The notes under the pieces: generated by a model
What the model saw: only the letters and a program-made list of their open reading frames with translations
Told to the model about the DNA's origin: nothing
Database searches by the model: none
Program-made: the position numbers and the translations under genes
Source: Candidatus Levybacteria bacterium RIFCSPHIGHO2_01_FULL_36_15b
GTDB taxonomy: Bacteria > Patescibacteria > Microgenomatia > Levybacterales > UBA12049
Reading direction: 5' to 3'
NCBI GenBank assembly: GCA_001782045.1
Contig: MFNK01000009.1
Span: 1 to 64,000 of the forward strand
Length of the DNA: 64,000 nucleotides
In this document: one piece after another, positions 9,028 through 16,945 of the stretch
Position numbering within the stretch: the first letter of the stretch is position 1
Layout of the letters: each line of letters opens with the position of its first letter

Positions 9028-9393
9028 GTGTATACTTTGTTTGTGGATAACAAAAGTTTTGAAAAACTTGTAGAAGAAGCACTTGATTCACTCCCTAAAG
9101 AATTTGCTGAAAAATTAAAAAACGTAGCAGTTGTAATAGAAGATTTTCCTACTCATCAAAAACTTCAACAGTTAGGTTTACCGCCTTGGGGACTTTTATT
9201 TGGTCTTTACGAAGGTGTTCCCCAAACTAAAAGGGGAATTTATTATTCTTCTCCTCCTGATAAAATAACAATTTTTAAAAATTCAATTGAGAAAGTAGCG
9301 CAAACAAAAGAACAAATAAAGGCACAGGTAAAATCAACTGTAATTCACGAAATAGGTCATCACTTCGGCCTTTCGGATAAAGAATTGCAATAG
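9028..9393 (+). CDS. Minimal zincin-like metallopeptidase (Zincin_1/DUF1025)
   Basis: 121 aa. The zinc site HEIGHHFGLSD near the C terminus matches the HExxH plus downstream H/D arrangement of the COG3824 minimal metalloprotease family, and the N-terminal FEKLVEEALDSLPKEF is typical of it. The start is GTG at 9028; a second GTG at 9043 (MDNKSFEKL) is equally possible. There is no signal peptide, so it is cytosolic. It lies 32 nt after the RND permease, probably in the same transcript. Physiological substrates are unknown for the family. Confidence 0.8.
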   Translation: MYTLFVDNKSFEKLVEEALDSLPKEFAEKLKNVAVVIEDFPTHQKLQQLGLPPWGLLFGLYEGVPQTKRGIYYSSPPDKITIFKNSIEKVAQTKEQIKAQVKSTVIHEIGHHFGLSDKELQ

Positions 9394-9408
9394 AAGCTCT
9401 AAAATTAC

Positions 9409-10032
9409 TTACTCAGAGGGGCAATTTAGCTGCTGTAAGCAACTAGCTTTGTCATCTCCTGATAAATAGTTACATGTACTGCAGCTTGCTCCGGCTCCTG
9501 ATTTTGGTAAAGTAAAACTTGATAGGTCTGTGAATTTAATATTTGAAGGAGGAGTAAATTTGCTAGCATCAACAAGCCAGGGCGTACACTTGTAATCTAC
9601 TTTTTGGTCTGAATTGAAATATTGAACAAACTGTTGATTTGTCTTTAAATCTTCTTCCTTTAAGGTCATTTTGAAACCAGCTTCCAAATCTGTTCCCCAC
9701 ATATAATTAGTGTCCCCATCTCTTATTAAATAGAACACAGAAGTTTTTCCCTCATTTTTGGATGTTATATCACCTCTCATTTTTTTGCCGGAGAAATAAA
9801 ATGTCCCGGTTGATGAACTATCGGAAGTCATATAAGAAAAATCACATTTTTGATTCGTGCCTTTTGAAAGAATCCCCCAAATATCGGTAGTTGATTTTTC
9901 ATTTTGTACTGTAGTCGGGGTAATATTTGTAGCTGTTTGATTTGCTTGCTTGTTCTGTCCCAAAACCAAAAAGCCGCCGATCCCAAGAAGCAAAACTAAA
10001 ACTACGATGGCACCGACAACCTTAGTATTCAT
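9409..10032 (-). CDS. Membrane-anchored extracellular protein, unknown
   Basis: 207 aa. A single N-terminal helix (VVGAIVVLVLLLGIGGFLVLG) anchors a secreted domain. The outer part has a Thr/Asn linker, then beta-strand-like segments (GTFYFSGKKMRGDI, YMWGTDLEAGFKM) and ends in a Cys-rich tail with CSTCNYL and two further cysteines. The middle resembles DUF4412-like outer-surface domains in pattern only. It converges on the zincin gene with a 15-nt gap. Confidence 0.55.
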   Translation of the reverse strand: MNTKVVGAIVVLVLLLGIGGFLVLGQNKQANQTATNITPTTVQNEKSTTDIWGILSKGTNQKCDFSYMTSDSSSTGTFYFSGKKMRGDITSKNEGKTSVFYLIRDGDTNYMWGTDLEAGFKMTLKEEDLKTNQQFVQYFNSDQKVDYKCTPWLVDASKFTPPSNIKFTDLSSFTLPKSGAGASCSTCNYLSGDDKASCLQQLNCPSE

Positions 10033-10120
10033 AGGCTGATTTTATACCTGGTTTTGCAAGAAGTCAATCATTGTTTACAAAGACTTGACAAATGGCCTAC
10101 GGATGCGCTCATAATAGAGT

Positions 10121-10276
10121 ATGGCAAAGAAAAACAAACCCAAGTATAAGCATTTTCAGCTTCATGGAAAGCACACAAACCAGGAAGTTCTTGTTTATAT
10201 TGTTGTAGTTTTAACTATTTCGTTTATGGTAGGAATTGTTTTGAAAATGCAGTTTCTTACTTTTGCAGCCCGCTAG
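10121..10276 (+). CDS. Small single-helix membrane protein, 51 aa
   Basis: ATG at 10121, TAG at 10274-10276. The N-terminal half is very basic (MAKKNKPKYKHFQLHGKH) and is followed by one membrane helix (VLVYIVVVLTISFMVGIVL). A TTGACA (10085-10090) and CATAAT (10110-10115, 19-bp spacing) precede it; the -10 ends 5 nt before the ATG. It overlaps the 3' end of metG tail-to-tail by 4 bp. The clean composition and promoter suggest a real gene. Function unknown. Confidence 0.5.
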   Translation: MAKKNKPKYKHFQLHGKHTNQEVLVYIVVVLTISFMVGIVLKMQFLTFAAR

Positions 10277-11721
10277 ATTCTTGGAAATAGAGCATCACCC
10301 GATTTAATTTCCGCTTTAGAAAATTGTTTTTGTATTTTATCGGAGGTTTCCGGCAAGAAAGGAGACAAAAGTGCTGCAATTTCATATATTTGATCAACAG
10401 AGTGTGCAAGAAGAGAATTTAAATCCTTGCCCTTATGATTCGAGGAAACTTTTAGAAGCTCCCATGGTTTCTCATCGTTTATAAATTTGTCGAGCTTTGA
10501 GATTTTATTCCAAATTAAAGCAAGAGCCTCGTTAAATCTAAATTCTTCAAGTAATTTTTTATAGTCACCGTAAATATCAATCAAATGAATTGCACGAGGA
10601 GATGCAAATTGTTTAAATGCTGCATTTTCACATAACTTACTTACTCTTGATACTAAATTTCCAAGTCCATTTGCAAGGTCACTGTTATAAACCTTTTCAA
10701 GTTTTTCAACAGAAAAATCACCGTCCGAAAAAGGTGAATTTTCGGAAAGCAGATAGTATCTCAAAGAATCCACACCATATTTATTTATTATTTCAATTGG
10801 ATCAATAACATTTCCTATTGTTTTTGACATTTTTTGACCATTTACCGTAAAGTAACCATGAACAAATAGGGCATTAGGAAGTGCAAGTCCTGCAGACAAT
10901 AAGAATGCAGGCCAGTAAATAGCATGGAATCTAATTATTCCTTTTCCTATAACGTGTAAATCCGCAGGCCACCATTTCTTATATTCTTGCTCGTTTGAAT
11001 TAAAACCTATTCCTGATTGATAAATATTGAGTGCATCAAACCAAACGTACATACGCTGATTATCATCGTCTGGTACCGGAACTCCCCAGTTTTTAGCACG
11101 TTTGTTGCTTCTTGAAATACTAATGTCTTTTAAACCTTCTTTTAAAAAACCCAAAACTTCGTTTTTTCTATATTGGGGATATATTTTAAGCTTGTCGGAA
11201 TCTATTAGGTCTTTAATTTGTTTTTCGTACTTTGAAAGTTTAAAAAAATAGTTTGTTTCGCTTACTTCTTCCAATGGTTTCCCAGGGTGCTCGAAGCACT
11301 GTCCGTTTTCATCAAGTTCTGATTTTTCATAAAAAAGTTCACACCCGACACAATAAAGCCCGGTATATTCCTTTTTATAAATATCATGCTGGCATAATTC
11401 CCAAAGTTTCTGCGATGCCTGGTGATGCACCCTAGAGCTTCCTCTTTGAAATACATCAAATTCAATATTTAATGCTTTTGCTAAATCTTCAAACTCTTTT
11501 GAGTGAGTATCTAAAAATTTCTGAACCTCTACGCCTTCTTTTTCAGCTGCCTGAACATTTTTAATTGCATTTTCATCCGCACCCGATAAAAGTAAAACTT
11601 CTTCTCCTAAGCTTTTTCTAAATCTTTTTATCACATCCGCCTGCACAAATTCCAAAGCATGGCCTACATGAGGCTTTGCATTCACGTACGGAATAGCTGT
11701 AGTTAAATAATATTTGTTCAT
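10273..11721 (-). CDS. metG: Methionyl-tRNA synthetase
   Basis: Charges initiator and elongator tRNA-Met. 482 aa class I synthetase with HVGH in AIPYVNAKPHVGH as the HIGH motif and KMSKTIGNVIDP as KMSKS. A zinc-knuckle insertion is present (CVGCELFYEK, then a further Cys and His). It ends just after the anticodon-binding helical bundle and lacks the C-terminal tRNA-binding (Arc1p/EMAP-like) domain, as in short bacterial MetG forms. The ATG at 11719-11721 is the natural start (MNKYYLTTAIPYVN). A small membrane protein gene lies just upstream on the same strand. Confidence 0.96.
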   Translation of the reverse strand: MNKYYLTTAIPYVNAKPHVGHALEFVQADVIKRFRKSLGEEVLLLSGADENAIKNVQAAEKEGVEVQKFLDTHSKEFEDLAKALNIEFDVFQRGSSRVHHQASQKLWELCQHDIYKKEYTGLYCVGCELFYEKSELDENGQCFEHPGKPLEEVSETNYFFKLSKYEKQIKDLIDSDKLKIYPQYRKNEVLGFLKEGLKDISISRSNKRAKNWGVPVPDDDNQRMYVWFDALNIYQSGIGFNSNEQEYKKWWPADLHVIGKGIIRFHAIYWPAFLLSAGLALPNALFVHGYFTVNGQKMSKTIGNVIDPIEIINKYGVDSLRYYLLSENSPFSDGDFSVEKLEKVYNSDLANGLGNLVSRVSKLCENAAFKQFASPRAIHLIDIYGDYKKLLEEFRFNEALALIWNKISKLDKFINDEKPWELLKVSSNHKGKDLNSLLAHSVDQIYEIAALLSPFLPETSDKIQKQFSKAEIKSGDALFPRI

Positions 11722-11735
11722 AGCTTCAGATTATA

Positions 11736-12077
11736 TCAGAGTTTCTTCTTTTCTCTAAACAAAATCTCAAGTCCCACAAAGAAAATTATAATCAGAAGAG
11801 GAAAAAGAGCCTGATTTAATTTATAAAATCTAAGCAAAAGAAAAATTAAAATAGCAAGGCTGATAAAAGCACCTCTTCTTTTATTTGCTAAAGTAAACCA
11901 GGATATAGACCAAGTAAAAATAAAAAATGCTAATGCTGCAATTGGAAGAATAGGGATTTCAATAGAATATAAAGGTAAACTAAATTTTGGGGGAAAGAAA
12001 AAAACGAGATACAAAAGTGCTGCAAAAGAAAAAAACGAGATAAGAAGAAGATACAAAAGTGATTTTCTTTTACGCAT
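11736..12077 (-). CDS. Small integral membrane protein, unknown
   Basis: 113 aa, basic start (MRKRKSLLYLLL) and three to four hydrophobic segments at about residues 6-28, 40-63, 70-85 and 88-105, ending FREKKKL. It lies 14 nt upstream of metG on the same strand and is probably cotranscribed. No family recognised. Confidence 0.55.
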   Translation of the reverse strand: MRKRKSLLYLLLISFFSFAALLYLVFFFPPKFSLPLYSIEIPILPIAALAFFIFTWSISWFTLANKRRGAFISLAILIFLLLRFYKLNQALFPLLIIIFFVGLEILFREKKKL

Positions 12078-12112
12078 ATATAAAGTTTAGCACAAGGTGA
12101 TATAATGCAGCC

Positions 12113-12280
12113 ATGAATTTAGAATCGGAATTCAGTATCTCTAAGTCAAACAGAAGACGCGTTCAGGAAAAAGTAGAAAATCCTCAACACCCGTTTAAAA
12201 TAATAGTACACGAAAGAACAAGAAAAAAGCTTGAAAAACGCGCCCACATCCTAGAAAGAAAAGCAGTAAAAAGAAAGTAA
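12113..12280 (+). CDS. Small basic protein, 55 aa
   Basis: ATG 12113 to TAA 12278-12280. Rich in Lys and Arg (RRRVQEKVEN, ERTRKKLEKRAHILERK) with a predicted basic helix at the C terminus, so nucleic-acid binding is possible. A perfect TATAAT (12101-12106) ends exactly 6 nt before the ATG, as expected for a leaderless mRNA starting at the A of ATG. The upstream gene is divergent. Function unknown. Confidence 0.5.
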   Translation: MNLESEFSISKSNRRRVQEKVENPQHPFKIIVHERTRKKLEKRAHILERKAVKRK

Positions 12281-12319
12281 CCTAATAAATTTGCAATTTA
12301 CTGCTATAATAGTCCGATT

Positions 12320-12649
12320 ATGAGCGAAAGGTTCAAAAAACCATTGCCTGAACATGCAGGATTGCGCAGTAAAATAGTTGGAACTCTTCAGAAAGTGGAT
12401 CAAGCAAAGTCAAAGATTTGGCAGACAGACGCTGCTTATAATTATTTGCCTACAAGTTCACAGCAAATTGTAGACGATATGGTTGAAGGAACTACTGATG
12501 GAATTAAGGCAGCAAACGACATGGAATGGGTTTTGGCAGCAAACGAAGAGGGACTGGATCCAGACACAATTGTTAGAATGTGGGAAAGAATTGAACAAAA
12601 ACCTGTTAAAGAACTCTCTACAGATTTATACTCTTCAAGAATTCATTAA
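12320..12649 (+). CDS. Hypothetical helical protein
   Basis: 109 aa, soluble and mostly helical by composition. It contains WQTDAAYNYLPTSSQQIVDD and a C-terminal ANEEGLDPDTIVRMWERIEQ. No motif I recognise. A TATAAT at 12305-12310 lies 9 nt before the ATG. It is probably its own transcription unit ahead of the heat-shock operon. Confidence 0.55.
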   Translation: MSERFKKPLPEHAGLRSKIVGTLQKVDQAKSKIWQTDAAYNYLPTSSQQIVDDMVEGTTDGIKAANDMEWVLAANEEGLDPDTIVRMWERIEQKPVKELSTDLYSSRIH

Positions 12650-12662
12650 ATAACCTTCTGAA

Positions 12663-12717
12663 CCATTCGACTAAGAACTCTTGATCCATTCGACTCACTT
12701 CTTTCGCTCAGGATCAA
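12663..12717. repeat. Intergenic hairpin repeat with CCATTCGACT units
   Basis: CCATTCGACT occurs twice (12663 and 12686). TTGATCC (12681-12687) and GGATCAA (12711-12717) form an inverted repeat around a core with TTCGACT and CGCTCAGG. A related hairpin occurs at 39537-39565 with AGTCGAA and CCTGAG in the loop. Looks like a dispersed intergenic repeat. Confidence 0.55.
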
Positions 12718-12743
12718 TACCTAATTCTTTGAAAATAGGTATT
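12716..12743. repeat. Inverted repeat flanking the hrcA -35 box
   Basis: AATACCTA (12716-12723) and TAGGTATT (12736-12743) are perfect 8-bp inverted arms. The right arm overlaps the TTGACA of the hrcA promoter. It could be a second operator or a weak hairpin ending the upstream transcript. Confidence 0.45.
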
Positions 12744-12770
12744 GACAACTATTAGCAGTTATGATATGTT
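12742..12770 (+). promoter_or_regulatory. Heat-shock operon promoter
   Basis: TTGACA (12742-12747), 17-bp spacer, TATGTT (12765-12770). The -10 lies in the spacer of the CIRCE-like operator, so HrcA binding would block RNA polymerase directly. Confidence 0.75.
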
Positions 12771-12778
12771 ACTGCTAA
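12752..12778 (+). promoter_or_regulatory. CIRCE-like operator for HrcA
   Basis: TTAGCAGT (12752-12759) and ACTGCTAA (12771-12778) are perfect inverted arms in a 27-bp element. This is the same overall geometry as CIRCE (TTAGCACTC-N9-GAGTGCTAA), with a changed inner arm. It lies over the promoter of the hrcA operon, as expected for autoregulation. Confidence 0.85.
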
Positions 12779-12854
12779 CCTCGATACATCGCAATTAGGC
12801 AGAACAATTTACTCTGCAAGCGAGTATCTGGGCCGAGCTTATTTGAAAATTTAT

Positions 12855-13586
12855 ATGCATGATTTAACAGCAAGGCAGGTTGAGATCTTAAAAAGCTTAA
12901 TAGAGGAATACATAGAAACAGCAGAGCCAGTTGGTTCTGAGACTTTGGAGAAAAAGCATAATTTAAGCGCATCTCCGGCAACAATAAGAAATGAAATGGT
13001 GCGCTTGACAGAGTTGGGATATTTAAAAAAACCGCATATTTCGGCAGGAAGAATTCCAACTCCGGAAGGAATGAAGTTCTATGTAAAGCAGCTGATGAAG
13101 GAAAAAGAACTTTCAGTTGCAGAAGAAGTTTCATTAAAAGAAAAAGTATGGGATTTAAGAGAAAAGGAAAAAGATTTTTTAAGAGAGCTTACTAAAGCTT
13201 TAGCGGAAAGAACTAATGCATTGGCTGTTACAACGACAAACGACGGAGATTTATTTTGTGCAGGATATGCAAATTTATTAGATTCACCGGAGTTTTTCGA
13301 TATTGATGTAACTAAAAATTTACTTTCTGCAATTGATGAAATAAATTATTTTCAAGGTTTGTTTGAAGGACAAGAGGACGATGACGATACACATATATTA
13401 CTTGGAGAAGAACTTGGTCCTAAATTAAACGGACCGTACGGTTTTGTTTACAGAAAGTATACAACTCCGGCAAGATTAAAAGGAGAAGTTGGAGTATTAG
13501 GTCCGGCGAGGCTAAATTACAATCTTGTTGTCCCAACGGTTAGATATTTCGGAAATTTAATAGAGGAAATAGCAAAAGGCTGGTAA
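12855..13586 (+). CDS. hrcA: Heat-inducible transcription repressor HrcA, short form
   Basis: Repressor of chaperone operons. The N-terminal winged helix is clear: LTARQVEILKSLIEEYI, PVGSETL, SPATIRNEM and HISAGRIPTPEG match the family closely. The C-terminal part is shorter than usual (about 244 aa total against roughly 340), so the dimerisation/GAF-like region is trimmed. A TTG at 12843 would add four residues (MKIY); I prefer the ATG at 12855, which opens at the conserved domain. It is first in hrcA-grpE-dnaK-dnaJ and sits behind a CIRCE-like operator, so autorepression released by heat is expected. Confidence 0.9.
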   Translation: MHDLTARQVEILKSLIEEYIETAEPVGSETLEKKHNLSASPATIRNEMVRLTELGYLKKPHISAGRIPTPEGMKFYVKQLMKEKELSVAEEVSLKEKVWDLREKEKDFLRELTKALAERTNALAVTTTNDGDLFCAGYANLLDSPEFFDIDVTKNLLSAIDEINYFQGLFEGQEDDDDTHILLGEELGPKLNGPYGFVYRKYTTPARLKGEVGVLGPARLNYNLVVPTVRYFGNLIEEIAKGW

Positions 13587-14027
13587 ATGTTCGCAATGAA
13601 AAAAAAACATGAAGATAAAAATGAAAATCATAGACAGAACCTTGAAAACCAACTAAAAAGAGCGGTAGCGGACTATCAGAATCTTGAAAAAAGGATAGCT
13701 ATGGAAAAGGCGGATTGGATAAGGCTATCTAACAAAGATTTACTTTTAAGACTGCTGCCTGGTCTTGACAGTTTAATTTTGGCACAAAAACATACTCAAG
13801 ATGAAGGAGTAAAAATTGCCATAAAGCATTTTTTAGAAATTCTTGAGCAAGAGGGAGTCAAAAAAATAGAAACAGAAGGAAAGGATTTTGACCCTAATCT
13901 GATGGAAGTAGTAGCAACGCGAGAAGGAGATGCAGGAAAAGTGCTAGAAGAAACAAGAACGGGATATGCGCTGGGTGATAAAGTATTAAGACCCGCTCAA
14001 GTAATAGTTGGGGGGCAAGAAAATTAA
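13587..14027 (+). CDS. grpE: Nucleotide exchange factor GrpE
   Basis: 146 aa co-chaperone that releases ADP from DnaK. The N-terminal half is a charged coiled coil with ADYQNLEKR. The C-terminal beta part ends GYALGDKVLRPAQVIVGG, the GrpE signature. It begins directly after the hrcA stop (TAA then ATG) and ends 2 nt before dnaK, so the three are cotranslated. Short but complete for the family. Confidence 0.93.
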   Translation: MFAMKKKHEDKNENHRQNLENQLKRAVADYQNLEKRIAMEKADWIRLSNKDLLLRLLPGLDSLILAQKHTQDEGVKIAIKHFLEILEQEGVKKIETEGKDFDPNLMEVVATREGDAGKVLEETRTGYALGDKVLRPAQVIVGGQEN

Positions 14028-14029
14028 AT

Positions 14030-15937
14030 ATGGGAAAAATAATAGGAATTGATTTAGGTACAACGAATTCGGCTGTAGCCGTAATGGAAGGCGGAAGTCC
14101 GAAAATTATACATTCTGCAGAAGGAAGGAATGTTATTCCCTCTGTGGTTGACCCTGTATCTCATATAGTGGGCGATGTCGCAAAAAGACAGATGGTTTTA
14201 AAACCCAAGACCACAATTTTTTCGATAAAAAGATTAATGGGAAAGAAATTTACCGACGAGTCAGTGCAATTTGATATGAAGTGGCTTCCATATACGATAA
14301 AAAGCGGCCGAGACGGGATGGCAGTAGTTGAGGTAGAAGGAAGAACTTTCACACCTCAGGAAATTTCTGCGAAAATTTTGCAAAAGATTAAAGCCGATGC
14401 TGAAGCCTATCTAGGAAGCAAGGTATCGCAAGCAGTTATAACGGTACCTGCATATTTTGACGATAGTCAGAGACAGGCAACAAAACAAGCAGGAGAAATA
14501 GCAGGACTTGAAGTACTTAGGATCATAAATGAACCCACTGCAGCTTCACTAGCTTATGGATTGGACAAGAAAAATGCTCATACAATTGCAGTCTACGATT
14601 TAGGCGGAGGGACTTTTGACATTTCTATTCTTGAACTTGGAGAAGGAGTTTACGAAGTAAAATCTACGAATGGCGATACTCATTTAGGAGGAGACGATTT
14701 TGATCAGGTAATTGTAGATTACCTTGCTGAGGAATTTAAAAAAGAAAACGGAGTTGATTTAAAAAAAGACCCGCAAGCACTGCAAAGATTAAGAGAATCT
14801 GCAGAAAAAGCAAAAATTGAGCTTTCAAGTTCAGCTGAAGCACAAATTAATCAGCCATTTATAACACAAGGAAGTGCCGGACCGCTTCATTTAACAGTTA
14901 CATTAACAAGAGCAAAGCTAGAGCAGATAGTTGATCCGCTTATTCAAAAATCCATAAAGCCTGTTGAGCTTGCCTTAAAAGATGCCAAAGTTAAGGTAAC
15001 AGACATAGATGAAATAGTTTTAGTGGGTGGAATGACTAGAATGCCAAAAGTAGTTGAAGCTGTAACTAAGTTTTTCGGAAAAGAGCCAAACAAAAGTGTC
15101 AATCCCGATGAAGTTGTAGCTGTAGGAGCCGCAGTACAGGCAGGAGTTTTAGGTGGAGAGGTAAAAGACGTGTTGCTTTTAGACGTTACGCCTCTTACCC
15201 TTGGAATCGAAACTTTGGGAGCCGTATCAACACCATTAATCGAGCGAAATACAACAATACCTTCTTCTAAATCTCAAGTTTTCTCGACTGCGGCAGACAA
15301 TCAAACCCAAGTTGAAATAAATGTTTTACAGGGAGAGCGTCCAATGGCAGCAGATAATAAATCATTAGGAAGATTTATATTAGATGGAATTCCGCCATCT
15401 CCTAGAGGAGTTCCTCAAATAGAAGTTACATTTGATATTGATGCGAATGGAATATTACATGTTAAAGCACAGGATAAGGCTACTGGAAAAGAACAAAGTA
15501 TTAAAATAGAAGGTTCAACCGGCCTAACTAAAGAAGAAGTTGAAAAAATGACCAAAGAGGCCGAAGCTCATGCGACAGAGGATGCAGAAAAAAAATCAAA
15601 AGTTGAGGCAAGAAATCAGGCAGACTCTTTGATATTTACAGCCGAAAAAACACTAAAAGACGCAGGAGACAAAGTTGCAGAAGATAGCAAAAAAGAAATA
15701 GAAGAAAAAATTGCAGCCTTAAAGGGAATATTAGATAGCGGATCGAAGGAGGATTTGGAGATTAAATCAAAAGAACTTTCAGACGCTTTGCAAAAAGTTG
15801 GAGAAGCTATGTATAAAAAGCAAGAAGATCAAGCACAACAGCCTCAAGCAGAAGAGACTCAAGGTGAACCAGGTGCGGAAGAACAGCCTCAAAAAGACAA
15901 AAAGGACGAGCCGGTAGAGGGTGAAGTTGTTAACTAA
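14030..15937 (+). CDS. dnaK: Chaperone protein DnaK (Hsp70)
   Basis: 635 aa, full length. ATPase motifs are GIDLGTTNSAVAVMEGG at the N terminus, AVYDLGGGTFDISILE, and VLVGGMTRMPKV. The interdomain linker is DVLLLDVTPLTLGIET. The substrate-binding domain and a helical lid follow, and then a Gln/Glu-rich disordered tail ending EGEVVN instead of a typical EEVK-like end. It works with GrpE upstream and DnaJ downstream and is under the CIRCE-like operator. Confidence 0.98.
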   Translation: MGKIIGIDLGTTNSAVAVMEGGSPKIIHSAEGRNVIPSVVDPVSHIVGDVAKRQMVLKPKTTIFSIKRLMGKKFTDESVQFDMKWLPYTIKSGRDGMAVVEVEGRTFTPQEISAKILQKIKADAEAYLGSKVSQAVITVPAYFDDSQRQATKQAGEIAGLEVLRIINEPTAASLAYGLDKKNAHTIAVYDLGGGTFDISILELGEGVYEVKSTNGDTHLGGDDFDQVIVDYLAEEFKKENGVDLKKDPQALQRLRESAEKAKIELSSSAEAQINQPFITQGSAGPLHLTVTLTRAKLEQIVDPLIQKSIKPVELALKDAKVKVTDIDEIVLVGGMTRMPKVVEAVTKFFGKEPNKSVNPDEVVAVGAAVQAGVLGGEVKDVLLLDVTPLTLGIETLGAVSTPLIERNTTIPSSKSQVFSTAADNQTQVEINVLQGERPMAADNKSLGRFILDGIPPSPRGVPQIEVTFDIDANGILHVKAQDKATGKEQSIKIEGSTGLTKEEVEKMTKEAEAHATEDAEKKSKVEARNQADSLIFTAEKTLKDAGDKVAEDSKKEIEEKIAALKGILDSGSKEDLEIKSKELSDALQKVGEAMYKKQEDQAQQPQAEETQGEPGAEEQPQKDKKDEPVEGEVVN

Positions 15938-15961
15938 TTTTAAAGGAAAATATTTAAAAAC

Positions 15962-15980
15962 AAGCGCGGATAACGCGCTT
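15962..15980 (+). terminator. Hairpin between dnaK and dnaJ
   Basis: AAGCGCG, loop GATAA, CGCGCTT, then TTAT: a GC-rich 7-bp stem with a short T-run. It may partly terminate the hrcA-grpE-dnaK transcript. The T-run merges into two overlapping TATAAT boxes (15982-15992) that probably give dnaJ its own promoter. Confidence 0.55.
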
Positions 15981-16001
15981 TTATAATATAATAGAGAAAT
16001 T

Positions 16002-16886
16002 ATGGCAGCAAAAGATTACTATTCAATTCTAGGAATTTCTAAAAATGCCACAGAAACTGAAATAAAAAAAGCTTATAGAAAGCTTGCGTTAGAATATCAT
16101 CCGGATAGAAATAAAAGCAAAGAAGCCGAGGGTAAGTTTAAGGAGATAACAAAAGCGTACGAAGTTTTGTCCGACTCTCAAAAAAGAAAAACCTACGACC
16201 AGTTTGGAGAGGCAGCTTTTGAGCAAGGAGGACCAGGAGCAGGGGGTCCGTTTGGTGGGTTCGGTGGATTTTCGGGGCAACAGGGTCCATTCACTTATAC
16301 ATATACAACATCAGGGGATGGAGCCGGTTTTGATTTCGGAGGTTTTTCCGACCCTTTTGAAATTTTTGAACAATTTTTCGGAGGGGCAAATCCTTTCGGG
16401 CAAAGAGCGCAACAGAGACCCGTATACTCGCTCAATATTTCCTTTATGGAAGCAGTAAAGGGAACGACAAAAAGAGTAAATATGGGGGGAAGAACTCAAA
16501 CCATAAAAATTCCCGCAGGTGTTGACACCGGATCAAGAATTAGATTTGGAGACTCAGATATAATTATGGAGGTTGAGCCGCACTCCAAATTTAAAAGGCA
16601 GGGATACGATGTAGTTTCGGAAGAAGATCTTTCTTTTCCTAAAGCTGCTTTGGGAACAAATTTAGATGTAGAAACTATAGAAGGAAATGTAAAAATTAAA
16701 ATTCCTGCCGGCACACAACCGGATACGCTTATTAGGCTTCGAGGAAAAGGCGTTTCACATCTTGCAGGAAGCGGAAAAGGCGATCATTATGTAAGAATCA
16801 GGATCCTAATTCCCAAAAATTTAACCTCCAAACAGAAAGAATTACTTAAAGAATTCGATGGCGAGAAAAAATCAGGCTGGTTTTAA
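16002..16886 (+). CDS. dnaJ: DnaJ-type co-chaperone without zinc finger (type II)
   Basis: 294 aa. J domain with YHPDRNKS (HPD intact), then a Gly/Phe-rich linker (GGPFGGFGGFSG), then two C-terminal substrate-binding beta domains (PVYSLNISFMEAVKGTTKRV and VETIEGNVKIKIPAGTQPDT). The four CxxCxGxG repeats of classic DnaJ are absent and the C-terminal half has no cysteine, so it is a CbpA/type II architecture. It stimulates DnaK ATPase and delivers clients. TATAAT boxes end 9-14 nt before the ATG. Confidence 0.92.
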   Translation: MAAKDYYSILGISKNATETEIKKAYRKLALEYHPDRNKSKEAEGKFKEITKAYEVLSDSQKRKTYDQFGEAAFEQGGPGAGGPFGGFGGFSGQQGPFTYTYTTSGDGAGFDFGGFSDPFEIFEQFFGGANPFGQRAQQRPVYSLNISFMEAVKGTTKRVNMGGRTQTIKIPAGVDTGSRIRFGDSDIIMEVEPHSKFKRQGYDVVSEEDLSFPKAALGTNLDVETIEGNVKIKIPAGTQPDTLIRLRGKGVSHLAGSGKGDHYVRIRILIPKNLTSKQKELLKEFDGEKKSGWF

Positions 16887-16907
16887 ATCCCTCAAATCGT
16901 CCTATAG

Positions 16908-16936
16908 TTGAAAAAACACCATGAAAATGCTAATAT
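16908..16936 (+). promoter_or_regulatory. Promoter of the repeat-bearing helicase gene
   Basis: TTGAAA (16908-16913), 17-bp spacer, TAATAT (16931-16936); the ATG at 16946 is 9 nt after the -10, so the transcript is nearly leaderless. Confidence 0.6.
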
Positions 16937-16945
16937 TTACGTCTC

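Noticed and set aside
12775..13134. Minus-strand ORF opposite hrcA
   Set aside because: It lies antisense to a clear HrcA domain and to its operator, with no family features.
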